A stretch of DNA of 42,831 bases from an uncultured Pelagibacteraceae bacterium (GTDB lineage Bacteria > Pseudomonadota > Alphaproteobacteria > Pelagibacterales > AG-422-B15), in contig CACHYW010000007.1 of NCBI GenBank assembly GCA_902584215.1, positions 1 through 42,831 of the forward strand, given 5' to 3'. A model generated the notes under the pieces. The model did no database searches. It was not told the origin of the DNA and was given only the letters and a program-made list of their open reading frames with translations. This document shows, one piece after another, positions 17,696-27,648 of the stretch; within the stretch, counting starts at the first letter, position 1, and each line of letters opens with the position of its first letter. Position numbers and translations under genes: made by a program.

Positions 17696-20693
17696 TATTT
17701 TTATTTCCCTCCTTATCATAAAAAACTGTGTCAGCGATTGTCGCTTCTATAACCTTTCCGTTCATAAGGGGAATTTCAACTTTTTCACCAAGGCGGTTTG
17801 TGCCATTTTTAACCATTGCTAGTGCTATCGGGTGGTCCAAGATTGGGCTATAGTAACTTGATGTCACGTGTCCTAGCATTTTCATTGGTGGCTGTTTAAG
17901 TGCTTTTTCTACAATATGCGATCCTTCCGGTAGAACTGTTTTTTTGTCATTCACAAGAAGTCCAACAAATTTTTTTCTATCAGAACGCATAGTATCTGGT
18001 CTTGTAAATGATCGTTTTCCTAAAAAATCTTGTTTCTTTTTAGATACTATCCAGTCCATATTCATATCCATAGGAGTAACACTTCCATCAGTATCTTGTC
18101 CTACGATAATAAATCCTTTTTCAGCTCTGAGAACATGCATCGTTTCAGTTCCATATGGAGTTATATTGTATTTTTTACCCTGCTGCATAAACTGCTCCCA
18201 AACAAATCTACCGTATCGGGATGGTACATTGACCTCAAAACTCAATTCTCCAGTAAAACTTATTCTAAAAACCCTTGAGTCTATACCACACACTTTTCCC
18301 TCTCTAAATTTCATAAAAGGAAAATTTTCTTTTGATAAATCAATATCTGTTAATTCCTGAAGAAATTTTCTTGAGTTAGGACCAGAAATTGAGAGTACAG
18401 TCCATTGCTCGGTAACTGAGGTACAAAATACCTCCATATCTAACCATTCTGTTTGAAGAAATTCCTCTAGCCATGACATTACTCTTGCTGCCCCACCAGT
18501 CGTAGTCGTCATATGATAGTGATCTTCACCTAATCTGGTTGTTACTCCGTCATCAAAAATCATTCCATGCTCATTGCACATTAATCCATACCTGCAAGAA
18601 CCAATTTCTAATTTTGACCAGGCATTCGTGTAGATCATGTTTAAAAATTTCGTTGTATCCGGCCCTCTTAAATCAATTTTACCAAGTGTGGATGCATCAA
18701 GTATCCCAAGACTATTCCGTACTGCTAAACATTCTCTCTTTACTGCATCATGGATATTTTCCTTCTTTTTTGGAAAATAATATGGTCTTTTCCACTGACC
18801 TACGTCTTCAAAAACAGCTTTGTTCTCTTCATGCCATTTGTGAATTGAAGTTCTTCTTTCAGGATCAAATAAATGGTCAACACTTCTTCCCGCTATTGCA
18901 CCAAAAGTTTGAGGCGAAAAAGGAGGTCTAAAAGTTGTATGCCCTATTTCATCTACTGGTTTATCATGAATATGTGACATCAATGCGAGCGCGTTTACAT
19001 TTGAAGTTTTCCCTTGATCAGTTCCCATTCCAGTTGTTGTATATCTTTTGGTATGCTCGACACTGATATACCCTTCTCTTTGTGCTAAGAAAATATCGGC
19101 AGCTGTGACATCATTTTGAAAATCAATGAAATGCTTTGAGCCCTTTGTAACCTTTTTCTTGCCAAGCATATAAGGTTCGACTGAAGACTCTATGAAGGAG
19201 ATTTCTTCCTCACCTGTCCAATTGATACTATCTGCAATTTCATAGTTTAGATCTTTGGCAGCATTAAGACCCTCCTGATAAGAGTGATTTAAGTTTTTTG
19301 ATAGATCAAAACATCCGTTGTTACATCCAATAATAATTTGATCTTGAATTAATTTATCAGGAACGAAGGTATTTAATACGTTATCGTATCTTAATTTTCC
19401 TCTTGATTGACTGAATAATTGAACAGCTGGATTCCATCCACCTGACATTAAAATACAATCAGTATCCAGGGTTATGCATTCACCAGAAAGTTCATTTTGT
19501 TTTCTATCAACTTTTTGAACTTCTATTTGATTGACCTTTTTATTTCCATTTGTAGAGATTATTGAAGATGACGAATATAGTTTTATTCCAAAGTCTTCAC
19601 ATTTTTTTTGAATTCTTGAGTCAATATTATCTCTCGTATCAACAACTGATAACTTTGCGCCTTTATCATTAAACTCGAATGCCGTTTGATAAGCATGATC
19701 ATTGTTTGTGAATAAGACTACCGACTTACCTGGTAGAACGCCATATCTTGATAAGTACTTCTTTCCCGCAGATGCCATCATTATTCCTGGCCTATCATTA
19801 TCGGCGAATACAAGTGGTCTTTCAAAAGCGCCTTGTGCTAATACAATTTTTTTTGATCTTACTCTCCAATATCTTTCTCGAGGTATAGTTTTTGATAGTT
19901 GATCACAGTGATTAGTCACTTTTTCTAAAGCTGTAAGATAATTATAGTCATAATATCCCATCGCAGTAGTTCGTTTTAGAATACGAACATTATCCATTGA
20001 GTACAATTCATCGACTATGTTCTTGATGTATTTAATGCCATCTTTTTCATTAATTGAAAAATTATAATCTAATAAGTAGCCTCCAAGTTCAGGGTTTTCA
20101 TCAATTAATAATACGCTGCATCCTGAGCGACCTGCGGCAAGTGCAGATAGTAACCCCGATATTCCTCCACCTACGATTGTCAAATCGCAATAGTAAAACT
20201 TTTGTTCATAGCGGTCAGGGTTCTTTGCAGTTGGTGAATGCCCCAGTCCAGCAGCTTTTCTAATAAAGTGTTCATAAAACAACCATAAACTCGGTGGCCA
20301 TTTAAAAGTTTTGTAGTAGAAGCCAGCAGGAAATATACTTGATAAAACATTATTTAATGAACCAATATCGTAATTTACAGAAGGCCAACAATTTTGACTC
20401 GCTGCTTCAAGACCTTCGTACAGCTCTATTTCTGTCGCTCTCATATTTGGTTCTGTTCTTGCGCCTAAACCTAACTGAACTATCGCATTAGGCTCCTCAG
20501 AACCTGCAGTTAAAATTCCTCTAGCGCGGTGATATTTAAAACTTCTCCCAACCAAATGAACATCATTAGCAAGCAATGCTGATGCTAAAGTATCACCGTG
20601 AAAGCCTTTATATTTTTTTCCATTAAAAACAAAATTTATAACTTTGCCACGATCAATTCGACCACCGTACATTGTTCTATTTTGATTAGACAT
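17688..20693 (-). CDS. soxA: Sarcosine oxidase subunit alpha
   Basis: The 1001-residue subunit shows the expected order of domains. First is an N-terminal 2Fe-2S-ferredoxin-like region (FKYHRARGILTAGSEEPNA), then an NAD-binding oxidoreductase module (LTIVGGGISGLLSALAAGRSG near 172-192, and SRYGVLPGKSVVLFTNND). The C-terminal third is a GcvT-like tetrahydrofolate domain (GILDASTLGKIDLRGPD, GTETMHVLRAEKGFIIVGQDTDG). The enzyme oxidises sarcosine to glycine, producing hydrogen peroxide and methylene-tetrahydrofolate. It overlaps soxD by 8 bases and soxG by 8 bases. Full length, no sign of decay. Confidence 0.96.
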   Translation of the reverse strand: MSNQNRTMYGGRIDRGKVINFVFNGKKYKGFHGDTLASALLANDVHLVGRSFKYHRARGILTAGSEEPNAIVQLGLGARTEPNMRATEIELYEGLEAASQNCWPSVNYDIGSLNNVLSSIFPAGFYYKTFKWPPSLWLFYEHFIRKAAGLGHSPTAKNPDRYEQKFYYCDLTIVGGGISGLLSALAAGRSGCSVLLIDENPELGGYLLDYNFSINEKDGIKYIKNIVDELYSMDNVRILKRTTAMGYYDYNYLTALEKVTNHCDQLSKTIPRERYWRVRSKKIVLAQGAFERPLVFADNDRPGIMMASAGKKYLSRYGVLPGKSVVLFTNNDHAYQTAFEFNDKGAKLSVVDTRDNIDSRIQKKCEDFGIKLYSSSSIISTNGNKKVNQIEVQKVDRKQNELSGECITLDTDCILMSGGWNPAVQLFSQSRGKLRYDNVLNTFVPDKLIQDQIIIGCNNGCFDLSKNLNHSYQEGLNAAKDLNYEIADSINWTGEEEISFIESSVEPYMLGKKKVTKGSKHFIDFQNDVTAADIFLAQREGYISVEHTKRYTTTGMGTDQGKTSNVNALALMSHIHDKPVDEIGHTTFRPPFSPQTFGAIAGRSVDHLFDPERRTSIHKWHEENKAVFEDVGQWKRPYYFPKKKENIHDAVKRECLAVRNSLGILDASTLGKIDLRGPDTTKFLNMIYTNAWSKLEIGSCRYGLMCNEHGMIFDDGVTTRLGEDHYHMTTTTGGAARVMSWLEEFLQTEWLDMEVFCTSVTEQWTVLSISGPNSRKFLQELTDIDLSKENFPFMKFREGKVCGIDSRVFRISFTGELSFEVNVPSRYGRFVWEQFMQQGKKYNITPYGTETMHVLRAEKGFIIVGQDTDGSVTPMDMNMDWIVSKKKQDFLGKRSFTRPDTMRSDRKKFVGLLVNDKKTVLPEGSHIVEKALKQPPMKMLGHVTSSYYSPILDHPIALAMVKNGTNRLGEKVEIPLMNGKVIEATIADTVFYDKEGNKNNE

Positions 20694-20970
20694 CTGTAAC
20701 TCCTGGTTTTTGATCGCCCATCTTGTAGGTCTTGATAATTTTATCGCTGACAGTATCTCTCATCACATTGAACCATCGCCTACAGCCATGGTCATGAGTC
20801 CATCTTTCAAAATGTATTCCTTTGGGATTATTTCTAAAGAAGAGGTACTCTCCCCACTCTTCATCACAAACTTCTGCTGGATTATCGGGTCTTGCTATGT
20901 GAGCTTCCCCGTGACACGAAAATTCAGTTTGATCTCTTTCACCACAGTATGGACAGTTAATAACAAACAT
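20686..20970 (-). CDS. soxD: Sarcosine oxidase subunit delta
   Basis: The 94-residue zinc subunit of sarcosine oxidase has C6 and C9 (INCPYCGERD) and H59 and C63 (WTHDHGC). These positions are the same as the zinc ligands described for the bacterial tetrameric enzyme. Also present are FSCHGEAHIARP and EEWGEYLFFRNNPKG, which are strongly conserved in SoxD. It lies 4 bases after soxB and overlaps soxA by 8 bases. Confidence 0.96.
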   Translation of the reverse strand: MFVINCPYCGERDQTEFSCHGEAHIARPDNPAEVCDEEWGEYLFFRNNPKGIHFERWTHDHGCRRWFNVMRDTVSDKIIKTYKMGDQKPGVTDV

Positions 20971-20974
20971 ACAA

Positions 20975-22216
20975 TTAGTGAGCTACAGCTGCTGCTGCGG
21001 CTTCATCTACTAAAGCGCCAGAATAATGTCTGTCTAGTGAAAATGGAGCTGCAATATCATTCGGCTCACCTTTTGAAACAGTTTCAGCAAATACATGAGC
21101 TGATCCTGGAGTAGCTTTAAATCCTCCTGTGCCCCAACCGCAGTTAATAAATAAATCTTTCACTGGAGTCTTTCCAATTATAGGACTTCGATCAGGTGTT
21201 ACATCCACAATACCTCCCCAACTTCTTAGCATTTTTAACCGTGAAAATATTGGAAATAGTTCAACTAATGGAGCCATCATATGTTCAATCATATCAAATG
21301 AACCTCTTTGAGAGTACGAGTTATATGCATCAGAACCTGCGCCGACAACTAATTCACCCTTATCAGACTGACTTACATAAACATGCACAGAATTAGACAT
21401 GATGACACAATCTAAAATTGGCTTAATCGGCTCACTTACAAGTGCTTGTAGAGGAACAGAATTAATAGGCAAAGTAAAGCCTGCCATGTCAGCTAATACA
21501 GATGAATGTCCTGCGGGCACTAATCCAACCTTATCTACCTTAACAGAACCTTTTGTTGTTTGAAGTCCCACAACTTTTCCATTTGAAATATCAATTCCTT
21601 TTACCTCACAATTTTGAATTATATCAACACCAAGATTTTCCGCAGCCCTCGCATATCCCCAGGCAACAGCATCATGCCTTGCCGTGCCTGCACGCCTTTG
21701 AAGTAACGCACCCAATACAGGATATCTACCATGCATATTCATGTGAGGAATTTTTTTTGCAACTTGTTCCTGGTTCAGAATCTCAGCATCTATTCCGTTC
21801 AAGTAATTTGAATATCCTCTTCTAGTGATTTCTTGCATATCATGAACTGAATGGGCTAGATGAAACAGTCCACGCTGAGAAAACATTACATTAAAATTTA
21901 GTTCACTTGAAAGACCCTCCCATAAATTAACTGCATGATTGTAAAGTGCTGCACTTTCATCCCATAAATAGTTAGATCGTATAATTGTTGTATTTCGACC
22001 AGTATTACCACCACCAATCCAGCCTTTTTCAAGAACAGCAATATTTTTTACGCCAAATTCTTTAGCTAGATAATAAGCAGTACCAAGTCCATGACCTCCA
22101 CCGCCTACAATGATAACATCATATTCGGGTTTAAGCTCTGGACTGCTCCATGCTTTTTCCCAATTCTCATGGTATGAAAACGAGTTACGAACTAAATTGT
22201 AAAAAGAATATTTCAT
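20975..22216 (-). CDS. soxB: Sarcosine oxidase subunit beta
   Basis: The 413-residue flavoprotein subunit carries the sarcosine-oxidising FAD. Its dinucleotide-binding motif is IIVGGGGHGLGTAYYLAKEFG (about 35-55), followed by IGGGNTGRNTTIIRSNY. RAGTARHDAVAWGY contains H181, the likely site of covalent FMN attachment by analogy with the His of this motif in characterised enzymes. The C-terminal CGWGTGGFKATPGS is typical. It heads the soxBDAG block, 2 bases after a DadA-like gene. Confidence 0.96.
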   Translation of the reverse strand: MKYSFYNLVRNSFSYHENWEKAWSSPELKPEYDVIIVGGGGHGLGTAYYLAKEFGVKNIAVLEKGWIGGGNTGRNTTIIRSNYLWDESAALYNHAVNLWEGLSSELNFNVMFSQRGLFHLAHSVHDMQEITRRGYSNYLNGIDAEILNQEQVAKKIPHMNMHGRYPVLGALLQRRAGTARHDAVAWGYARAAENLGVDIIQNCEVKGIDISNGKVVGLQTTKGSVKVDKVGLVPAGHSSVLADMAGFTLPINSVPLQALVSEPIKPILDCVIMSNSVHVYVSQSDKGELVVGAGSDAYNSYSQRGSFDMIEHMMAPLVELFPIFSRLKMLRSWGGIVDVTPDRSPIIGKTPVKDLFINCGWGTGGFKATPGSAHVFAETVSKGEPNDIAAPFSLDRHYSGALVDEAAAAAVAH

Positions 22217-22218
22217 AT

Positions 22219-23448
22219 TTAAAGTCTCTCCAACGAGTAAGGCGCTAAATCGATATCAGTTTTATTTGCACAAATCTTTTGGGCTATCAGTTTTCCTGAT
22301 ATGCCACCTAATGACCATCCAATGTGCTGATGACCAAAACAATAATAAATATAAGGGTTTTTTGAAGATTGTCCAATAACTGGAAGTGAATCTGGAACGG
22401 AAGGTCTAAAGCCAACCCAGGATTGTGTGGGACGATTAGACTGTGGAAATATTGATTTAAGGGCTCTTTCTAAAAAATTAATAACCTTAGGGTTTTCTTC
22501 ATAATTTGTATCACCAAATTCGACTATTCCTCCAGTTCTGAGTCCATCTTCCATCGGAGTAAAATACGTTCCTCTTTCTTGCCAAGAAATAGGTCGTGAA
22601 ATAATATCCTTTAGCTCAGGATTCATAATGTGATAGCCACGCTCTGCTTCCAGTGGCACTTTGTCACCTGTAGCTTCTACTAAACTTTTTGACCAGACCC
22701 CAGAGGCAATAATAACTCTGTCAAATACTTCACTTGTAATGCCTGTGCTTATTTGCAATTTACTTTTTTCTAGCTTTTCAATATTTGTTACTTTTTCTTT
22801 TTTGAAAATGCCTCCCTTACTGACGAATAAATCAATTAATAACTCACTTACTTTTTTTGGATTCTTTGCAAAGTAGCTCCCCTCAAACAATGCGCCTTTA
22901 TAAAAAATATTATTTATATTTGGCTCTAAATCTGAGATATCATCATGATTAAGAATTTTTATCTTTATTCCTGTTTGTTCACGTTTACTAAAATCTTTTT
23001 TTGCCGAATTAAAAAATAATCTTGTTGACCATCCGTACATAATAGAGTTTCTAGATAAATAAGGTTCTACACCAGCCTCTTTAAATAATTCTTCATATCC
23101 GTCATCCATTTTAGAAAGAAGGTTAGTTAAATTCTTTACTGTTACGTCAACATTGCTACTTCTGCAGTTGTATAAATAATTAAGAATCCAAGGCAAAGTC
23201 CTATTAAGTTTTTTAAATCTTATAAAAAGAGGACTGTTTTTGTTTAAAAGAAGATATGGGAAAAGATAAAAAAATGATGAAGAGTTAGTAGGAATATTTG
23301 CATACCGTGCATAGGTTCCTGCATTCCCAAAGCTAGCTTGACTGCCAGGGTCATTCATGTCAAACAAAATAACATCTTGTCCATATTTCTGTAACCAATT
23401 AGCAGAAGAGATACCAACAATTCCTGCGCCTATTACTGCTATCTTCAT
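22219..23448 (-). CDS. DadA-like FAD-dependent amino acid oxidoreductase
   Basis: The 409-residue DAO-superfamily flavoprotein starts with the FAD motif IAVIGAGIVGISSANWL at 3-19 and has the DadA-like DMNDPGSQASFGNAG after the first beta-alpha-beta unit. The C-terminal WVGFRPSVPDSLPVIG and CFGHQHIGWSLGG segments are typical of D-amino acid dehydrogenases. It oxidises an amine, probably a D-amino acid or N-methyl/glycine-type substrate, passing electrons to the respiratory chain. Its place between soxB (2-base gap) and zapE suggests a substrate linked to methylated glycine metabolism, but the sequence alone does not show this. Confidence 0.85.
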   Translation of the reverse strand: MKIAVIGAGIVGISSANWLQKYGQDVILFDMNDPGSQASFGNAGTYARYANIPTNSSSFFYLFPYLLLNKNSPLFIRFKKLNRTLPWILNYLYNCRSSNVDVTVKNLTNLLSKMDDGYEELFKEAGVEPYLSRNSIMYGWSTRLFFNSAKKDFSKREQTGIKIKILNHDDISDLEPNINNIFYKGALFEGSYFAKNPKKVSELLIDLFVSKGGIFKKEKVTNIEKLEKSKLQISTGITSEVFDRVIIASGVWSKSLVEATGDKVPLEAERGYHIMNPELKDIISRPISWQERGTYFTPMEDGLRTGGIVEFGDTNYEENPKVINFLERALKSIFPQSNRPTQSWVGFRPSVPDSLPVIGQSSKNPYIYYCFGHQHIGWSLGGISGKLIAQKICANKTDIDLAPYSLERL

Positions 23449-23460
23449 ATAATTTTATTT

Positions 23461-24513
23461 CTAGTTAGATCTCATTTCAATCAATCTACTTACTGTCCTT
23501 TGAAATTTATCTTTAAGGTAAAATGCACTTCCTAACTTTTCAATTTCTTTATCAGAACTAATAATAGTTTGAATTTGATTATCATAAAGTACATCAATCA
23601 GGTTGATAAATCTCTCTTGCATATTTGCGTTGGCATTGCTAAAAATTGGAACATTCTCAACTATAATTTTATCCATATACTTAATCATCTCAAGATAGTC
23701 CTCGGCACCAATATGTCCTCCACAAATTTGCTCAAACTGAAACCAGGCAATGCGATTTGCTAGTCTTCTTATTACAAAGTCTCTCTTTTTTATTGATATA
23801 ATTTCGTCCTTGGGTGTGTAACCTTCAATCATTTTTTCATATATATCCTTTATTTTAAGACTACTCACTGAAGAATTAGCAATAAAAAAGGTCTCTTGAT
23901 TATTTAGATTTTTTGTTCTGTAATCTGTATCTATATCTAAGTGGTGAATAATTGAATTATCTTTAAGTATTTTTATAAAGGGAAGAAACAACTCTCTCTG
24001 CAAACCATCTTTATACAAATCTTCAGGCTTGCTATTTGATGTAAGAATTACATAAACATTATTTTTAAATAACTCAATAAATAGATGGCCAAGTATCATG
24101 GCATCAGCAATATTGGTTACTTGGAATTCATCAAAAAAGATAAATTCATATTTATCTTTAATTTTTTTCGCTAGCTGGGCAATTAAAAATTCTTTGTCTT
24201 TATTTTGACTTCTTAAAGAATGTAATTCGTCATGAACTTCGATCATGAATTTATGAAAATGAATTCTTTGTTTATTTTTTACTGAGTCACTAAAAAGATC
24301 CATAATGAGAGTCTTGCCAATGCCAACACCTCCATGAATATAGAAGCATTTCTTTTTTCCATTGCTCGGAGTATCAAATATTTTAAAAATAAAACTCTTC
24401 TTCTTATAACTTAAGAACTGATCAAGTTCATAAATTAAGAGTTCTTGTTTATGATTATATTCTACTTGCTCTTCTGAACAAATTTTCTTATAGAAAGTGA
24501 TTGCACTAGACAC
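23461..24513 (-). CDS. zapE: AFG1/ZapE family ATPase
   Basis: The 350-residue AFG1-like P-loop ATPase has a Walker A GGVGIGKT at 61-68, a Walker B FIFFDEFQVTNIADAMIL, and a sensor-like VILTSNSKPEDLYKDGLQRELFLPFI. Bacterial members (ZapE) act in cell division under low oxygen; mitochondrial AFG1 helps quality control of cytochrome oxidase subunits. The start is GTG. In alphaproteobacteria the gene often sits near central metabolic genes; here it is inserted between dadA-like and dmgdh-like genes with gaps of 11-12 bases. The AFG1-cytochrome oxidase link is of interest given the copper genes in the same operon. Confidence 0.88.
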   Translation of the reverse strand: MSSAITFYKKICSEEQVEYNHKQELLIYELDQFLSYKKKSFIFKIFDTPSNGKKKCFYIHGGVGIGKTLIMDLFSDSVKNKQRIHFHKFMIEVHDELHSLRSQNKDKEFLIAQLAKKIKDKYEFIFFDEFQVTNIADAMILGHLFIELFKNNVYVILTSNSKPEDLYKDGLQRELFLPFIKILKDNSIIHHLDIDTDYRTKNLNNQETFFIANSSVSSLKIKDIYEKMIEGYTPKDEIISIKKRDFVIRRLANRIAWFQFEQICGGHIGAEDYLEMIKYMDKIIVENVPIFSNANANMQERFINLIDVLYDNQIQTIISSDKEIEKLGSAFYLKDKFQRTVSRLIEMRSN

Positions 24514-24524
24514 AAAATATTTAT

Positions 24525-26960
24525 TTAAGCTCTTATTTTGTCGTTTTTAGGATCATACGGACTCTCTGGTATAACTGTCACATCGTGCATATTGCCTAAT
24601 ATATCAATTTGTAATTTTGTACCAACTTCTGACTGAGCAGGACTCACCATTGCAAGAGCAAGTGATTTATTTACTCTAAATCCATAATTACCACCTGTTG
24701 CTCTGCCTACTACCTTTCCATTACTGTAGATAGGATTGTTACCTAATACATCAGCATCTGTAACTCCATGTACTTCTAATGTGACAAAAGAATTTTCAAA
24801 GCCTTTTTCCCTCCATTGTACAAGCGCATCTCTTCCAATAAATTGACCTTTATTAGGATGAATGAACCGATCAATGCCTGATTCGTATCCAGCATACTCA
24901 ATTGATAACTCTGTACCGATTAACTTATAAGATTTTTCTAATCTTAATGAGTCCATGGCTCTGATTCCAAAAGGTTTCAAACCCAGATCTTGTCCTGCAT
25001 CCATTAGTGCATCAAAAATATGATTTTGAACCTCAATCGGCGAATGTATTTCCCATCCAAGTTCACCCACAAAGTTAACTCTTATTGCCAATGTTTCAGC
25101 CCTGCCAATTTTAATATTTTTACCCGATAACCATGGAAAAGCTTCATTGCTGAAATCATCAGAGGAAACACGCTCTAGCAACTCCCTAGACTTAGGACCT
25201 GCAATAACCAATACCCCCATTTGATTGGTGATATTTTCAAATTTAACACTTCTATCTTCTGGCATATGCTTTTTGATCCAATCATGATCTAATCTTTGCC
25301 ATGCACCTGCTGAAACACAGTAAAAACTGTCTGTAGATTCTCTCATTATTGTAAATTCTGAATGAACTCCACCTTTTGTATTTAGTGCATGACATAAATT
25401 TGTTCTGCCAATTTTTTTAGGAAGTTTATTAGCGACTAGATTATCAAGAAACTCTTCGGCACCTGGTCCACTAATTCTACATTTTGCAAAGGCACTCATG
25501 TCAAGCAATCCTACGTTTTCCGAAACATTCTTACATTCATTGCCAATGTGTTCAAACCACGCAGAGCGCCTAAATGACCAATCATCCTCTTGAGGAACTC
25601 CTTCTGGTGCAAACCAATTGGCTCTTTCCCAGCCAAATTTCTGTCCAAATACAGCCCCAAGATTTTTTAATCGATCATAACATGGCGCTTGTCTTAATGG
25701 TCTACCAGCAGGTCTCTCTTCATCAGGATAATGAATAGTAAATACATTAGCGTAAGCCTCTTCATTTTTTTTAATTAAATAAGCTTTCGAGGCATAATCG
25801 CCAAACCTTCTTGGCTCAACACCAAGCATGTCAATTGTAGGTTCGCCGTCTACGATCCATTCTGCTATTTGCCATCCGGCACCTCCTGCTGCTGTAACAC
25901 CGAATGAATGGCCATCATTCAGATAAAGATTTTTTCTATCCCATGCAGGGCCTATAATAGGACTTCCATCTGGCGTATAACAAATTGCTCCATTGTAAAC
26001 TTTTTTAATTCCAGCCTCACCAAAAATTGGGACTCGATTTATTGCATGCTCAATATGTGGGCCTAGTCGATCAAGATCCTCTTGAAATAATTCATATTCA
26101 CAATCTTTGCTGGGACCATTTACATAACAAGCTGGTGCTCCTTTTTCATATGGACCCAAGATAAGACCTCCTGCTTCTTCTCGCATATACCATGCGCCAT
26201 CTGAGCCTCTTAACACCCCCATTTCAGGAAGGCCTTCTTTTTGTCTCTCTAAAATTTTTGGGTGCGCTTCTGTTACAATGTACTGATGCTCTACAGGGAT
26301 TACAGGTATGTCTAAACCAACCATCTCACCTGTTTGTCTTACAAAATTACCTGAACAAGAAACTACAACATCACACTTAATCTCACCTTTATCAGTTGTC
26401 ACAATCCAACTGTCATCAGGCAATTGCTCTAGGCCCGTTACTGCTGTTTGTCTATAAATTTCTGCTCCAAGTGCTCTCGCTCCTTTTGCAAGTGCTTGTG
26501 TTAAATCATTTGGTTGAATGTAACCATCTTCAGGATGTTGTATTGCACCAACAAGTCCATCAATAGAACATAGCGGCCAAGCTTTTTGAATTTCTTCAGG
26601 TGTAAGAAAATTTACCTTAACTCCAATAGTTTCAGCAACACCAGCATATTGCCTGTATTCATCCATCCGATCTTGGTTCTCAGCCAGTCGTATATTGCTA
26701 ACCTCCCTAAAACCAACATCTTGTCCTGTTTCTTTTTCAAGCTCTTGATAAAATTTGACAGAGTATTTATGAATTTGTCCAACCGAATAACTCATATTAA
26801 ATAAAGGCATGAGACCAGCCGCATGCCAGGTTGAACCTGAAGTTAGCTCTTTACGTTCACATAAAACCACATCTGACCATCCTTTTTTTGCAAGATGGTA
26901 TAACGTACTTACTCCAACTACACCGCCACCTATGACGACAACTTTAGCTTTATTCTTCAT
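24525..26960 (-). CDS. Dimethylglycine/sarcosine dehydrogenase-like FAD and folate enzyme
   Basis: This 811-residue two-part enzyme combines an N-terminal DAO flavin domain, an FAO_M linker and C-terminal GcvT domains. The FAD motif is VVVIGGGVVGVSTLYHLAKKG. SGSTWHAAGL contains H46, the residue that covalently binds FAD in dimethylglycine and sarcosine dehydrogenases. The folate half shows GLLDMSAFAKCRISGPGAEEFLDNL and FVGELGWEIH. The family demethylates N-methyl glycines and captures the methyl as methylene-tetrahydrofolate. With SoxBDAG in the same transcript, dimethylglycine is the likeliest substrate. Related enzymes use other N-methyl compounds, so specificity is inferred. Confidence 0.87.
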   Translation of the reverse strand: MKNKAKVVVIGGGVVGVSTLYHLAKKGWSDVVLCERKELTSGSTWHAAGLMPLFNMSYSVGQIHKYSVKFYQELEKETGQDVGFREVSNIRLAENQDRMDEYRQYAGVAETIGVKVNFLTPEEIQKAWPLCSIDGLVGAIQHPEDGYIQPNDLTQALAKGARALGAEIYRQTAVTGLEQLPDDSWIVTTDKGEIKCDVVVSCSGNFVRQTGEMVGLDIPVIPVEHQYIVTEAHPKILERQKEGLPEMGVLRGSDGAWYMREEAGGLILGPYEKGAPACYVNGPSKDCEYELFQEDLDRLGPHIEHAINRVPIFGEAGIKKVYNGAICYTPDGSPIIGPAWDRKNLYLNDGHSFGVTAAGGAGWQIAEWIVDGEPTIDMLGVEPRRFGDYASKAYLIKKNEEAYANVFTIHYPDEERPAGRPLRQAPCYDRLKNLGAVFGQKFGWERANWFAPEGVPQEDDWSFRRSAWFEHIGNECKNVSENVGLLDMSAFAKCRISGPGAEEFLDNLVANKLPKKIGRTNLCHALNTKGGVHSEFTIMRESTDSFYCVSAGAWQRLDHDWIKKHMPEDRSVKFENITNQMGVLVIAGPKSRELLERVSSDDFSNEAFPWLSGKNIKIGRAETLAIRVNFVGELGWEIHSPIEVQNHIFDALMDAGQDLGLKPFGIRAMDSLRLEKSYKLIGTELSIEYAGYESGIDRFIHPNKGQFIGRDALVQWREKGFENSFVTLEVHGVTDADVLGNNPIYSNGKVVGRATGGNYGFRVNKSLALAMVSPAQSEVGTKLQIDILGNMHDVTVIPESPYDPKNDKIRA

Positions 26961-26963
26961 GAA

Positions 26964-27644
26964 TTAAGGGCCTGCCCAGTCAACAGCGCAGTATTCAGCG
27001 CTTCCCCCAGTGAAATCCCAATTACGACCATGATCTCTAATCCGACTTCTTTTTGACCCTTTACAAACTATTATCTCTGGCGCAACCCAATACTTTAAAT
27101 TTGAAACTTTCACAACCTCACCACGTTCTTTGCCCGCTTCATGCTCAATGCGCCCATCAAGTATTTCAGGTATCGTAAATGACCATCCTTCATCAGTTTC
27201 TTTGTATGAAATAGAACATCTTTTAACTCCAAGAAAATTTGCTATCATATGTCTAAACCAGCCTGTCTGCCCGCCAGCTTGGCCTGAAAATATTACTGCC
27301 AAAGCATCTGCTGCATCATCAGAAGCTTTTTCATCAATGTATAGACCAGCAGTCCAACCCCCTGAACCCAGCGGTCCTGGAACCTCTAAAAGTATAGCAA
27401 CATTCAATCCACTTAAATCCATTATACCTTTGACCTCTCTCTTTATGGGGTTAAACCCAGACCACTTTTCTTCAGCATAGCCTTCCTCGATGTTAATACC
27501 CCACCATGAAAAACATTTGCCGTTAGGTGAGTTAGGTACAGCCTTTCCAAGAGACATAGGACAATTGCAAAAAACATCACAATTGCAATTAAGTAAAAAA
27601 TTTCCTTTTATTTCCCAGTGTAAGTTTAATGGATTTACAGTCAT
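26964..27644 (-). CDS. DUF1326 domain protein, cysteine-rich N-terminus
   Basis: The 226-residue protein has no signal peptide. It starts the DUF1326 fold with GNFLLNCNCDVFCNCPMS, a cluster of four closely spaced cysteines (about 19-26) that could bind a metal, then GKCFSWWGINIEEG. The remainder includes KRCSISYKETDEGWSF and ends with the conserved NWDFTGGSAEYCAVDW. The function of DUF1326 is not established; it recurrently pairs with DUF2182 genes, as here (4-base gap). Placement after SCO1 and PCu(A)C genes suggests a role in copper handling. Confidence 0.83.
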   Translation of the reverse strand: MTVNPLNLHWEIKGNFLLNCNCDVFCNCPMSLGKAVPNSPNGKCFSWWGINIEEGYAEEKWSGFNPIKREVKGIMDLSGLNVAILLEVPGPLGSGGWTAGLYIDEKASDDAADALAVIFSGQAGGQTGWFRHMIANFLGVKRCSISYKETDEGWSFTIPEILDGRIEHEAGKERGEVVKVSNLKYWVAPEIIVCKGSKRSRIRDHGRNWDFTGGSAEYCAVDWAGP

Positions 27645-27648
27645 AGAA

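Noticed and set aside
17944..18360. A 138-codon open frame antisense to soxA
   Set aside because: It is fully contained in the soxA folate-binding domain and shows no family resemblance.
20710..21114. A 134-codon open frame antisense to soxD and the end of soxB
   Set aside because: It crosses two well-supported genes whose zinc ligands and motifs are intact, so it is a shadow frame.
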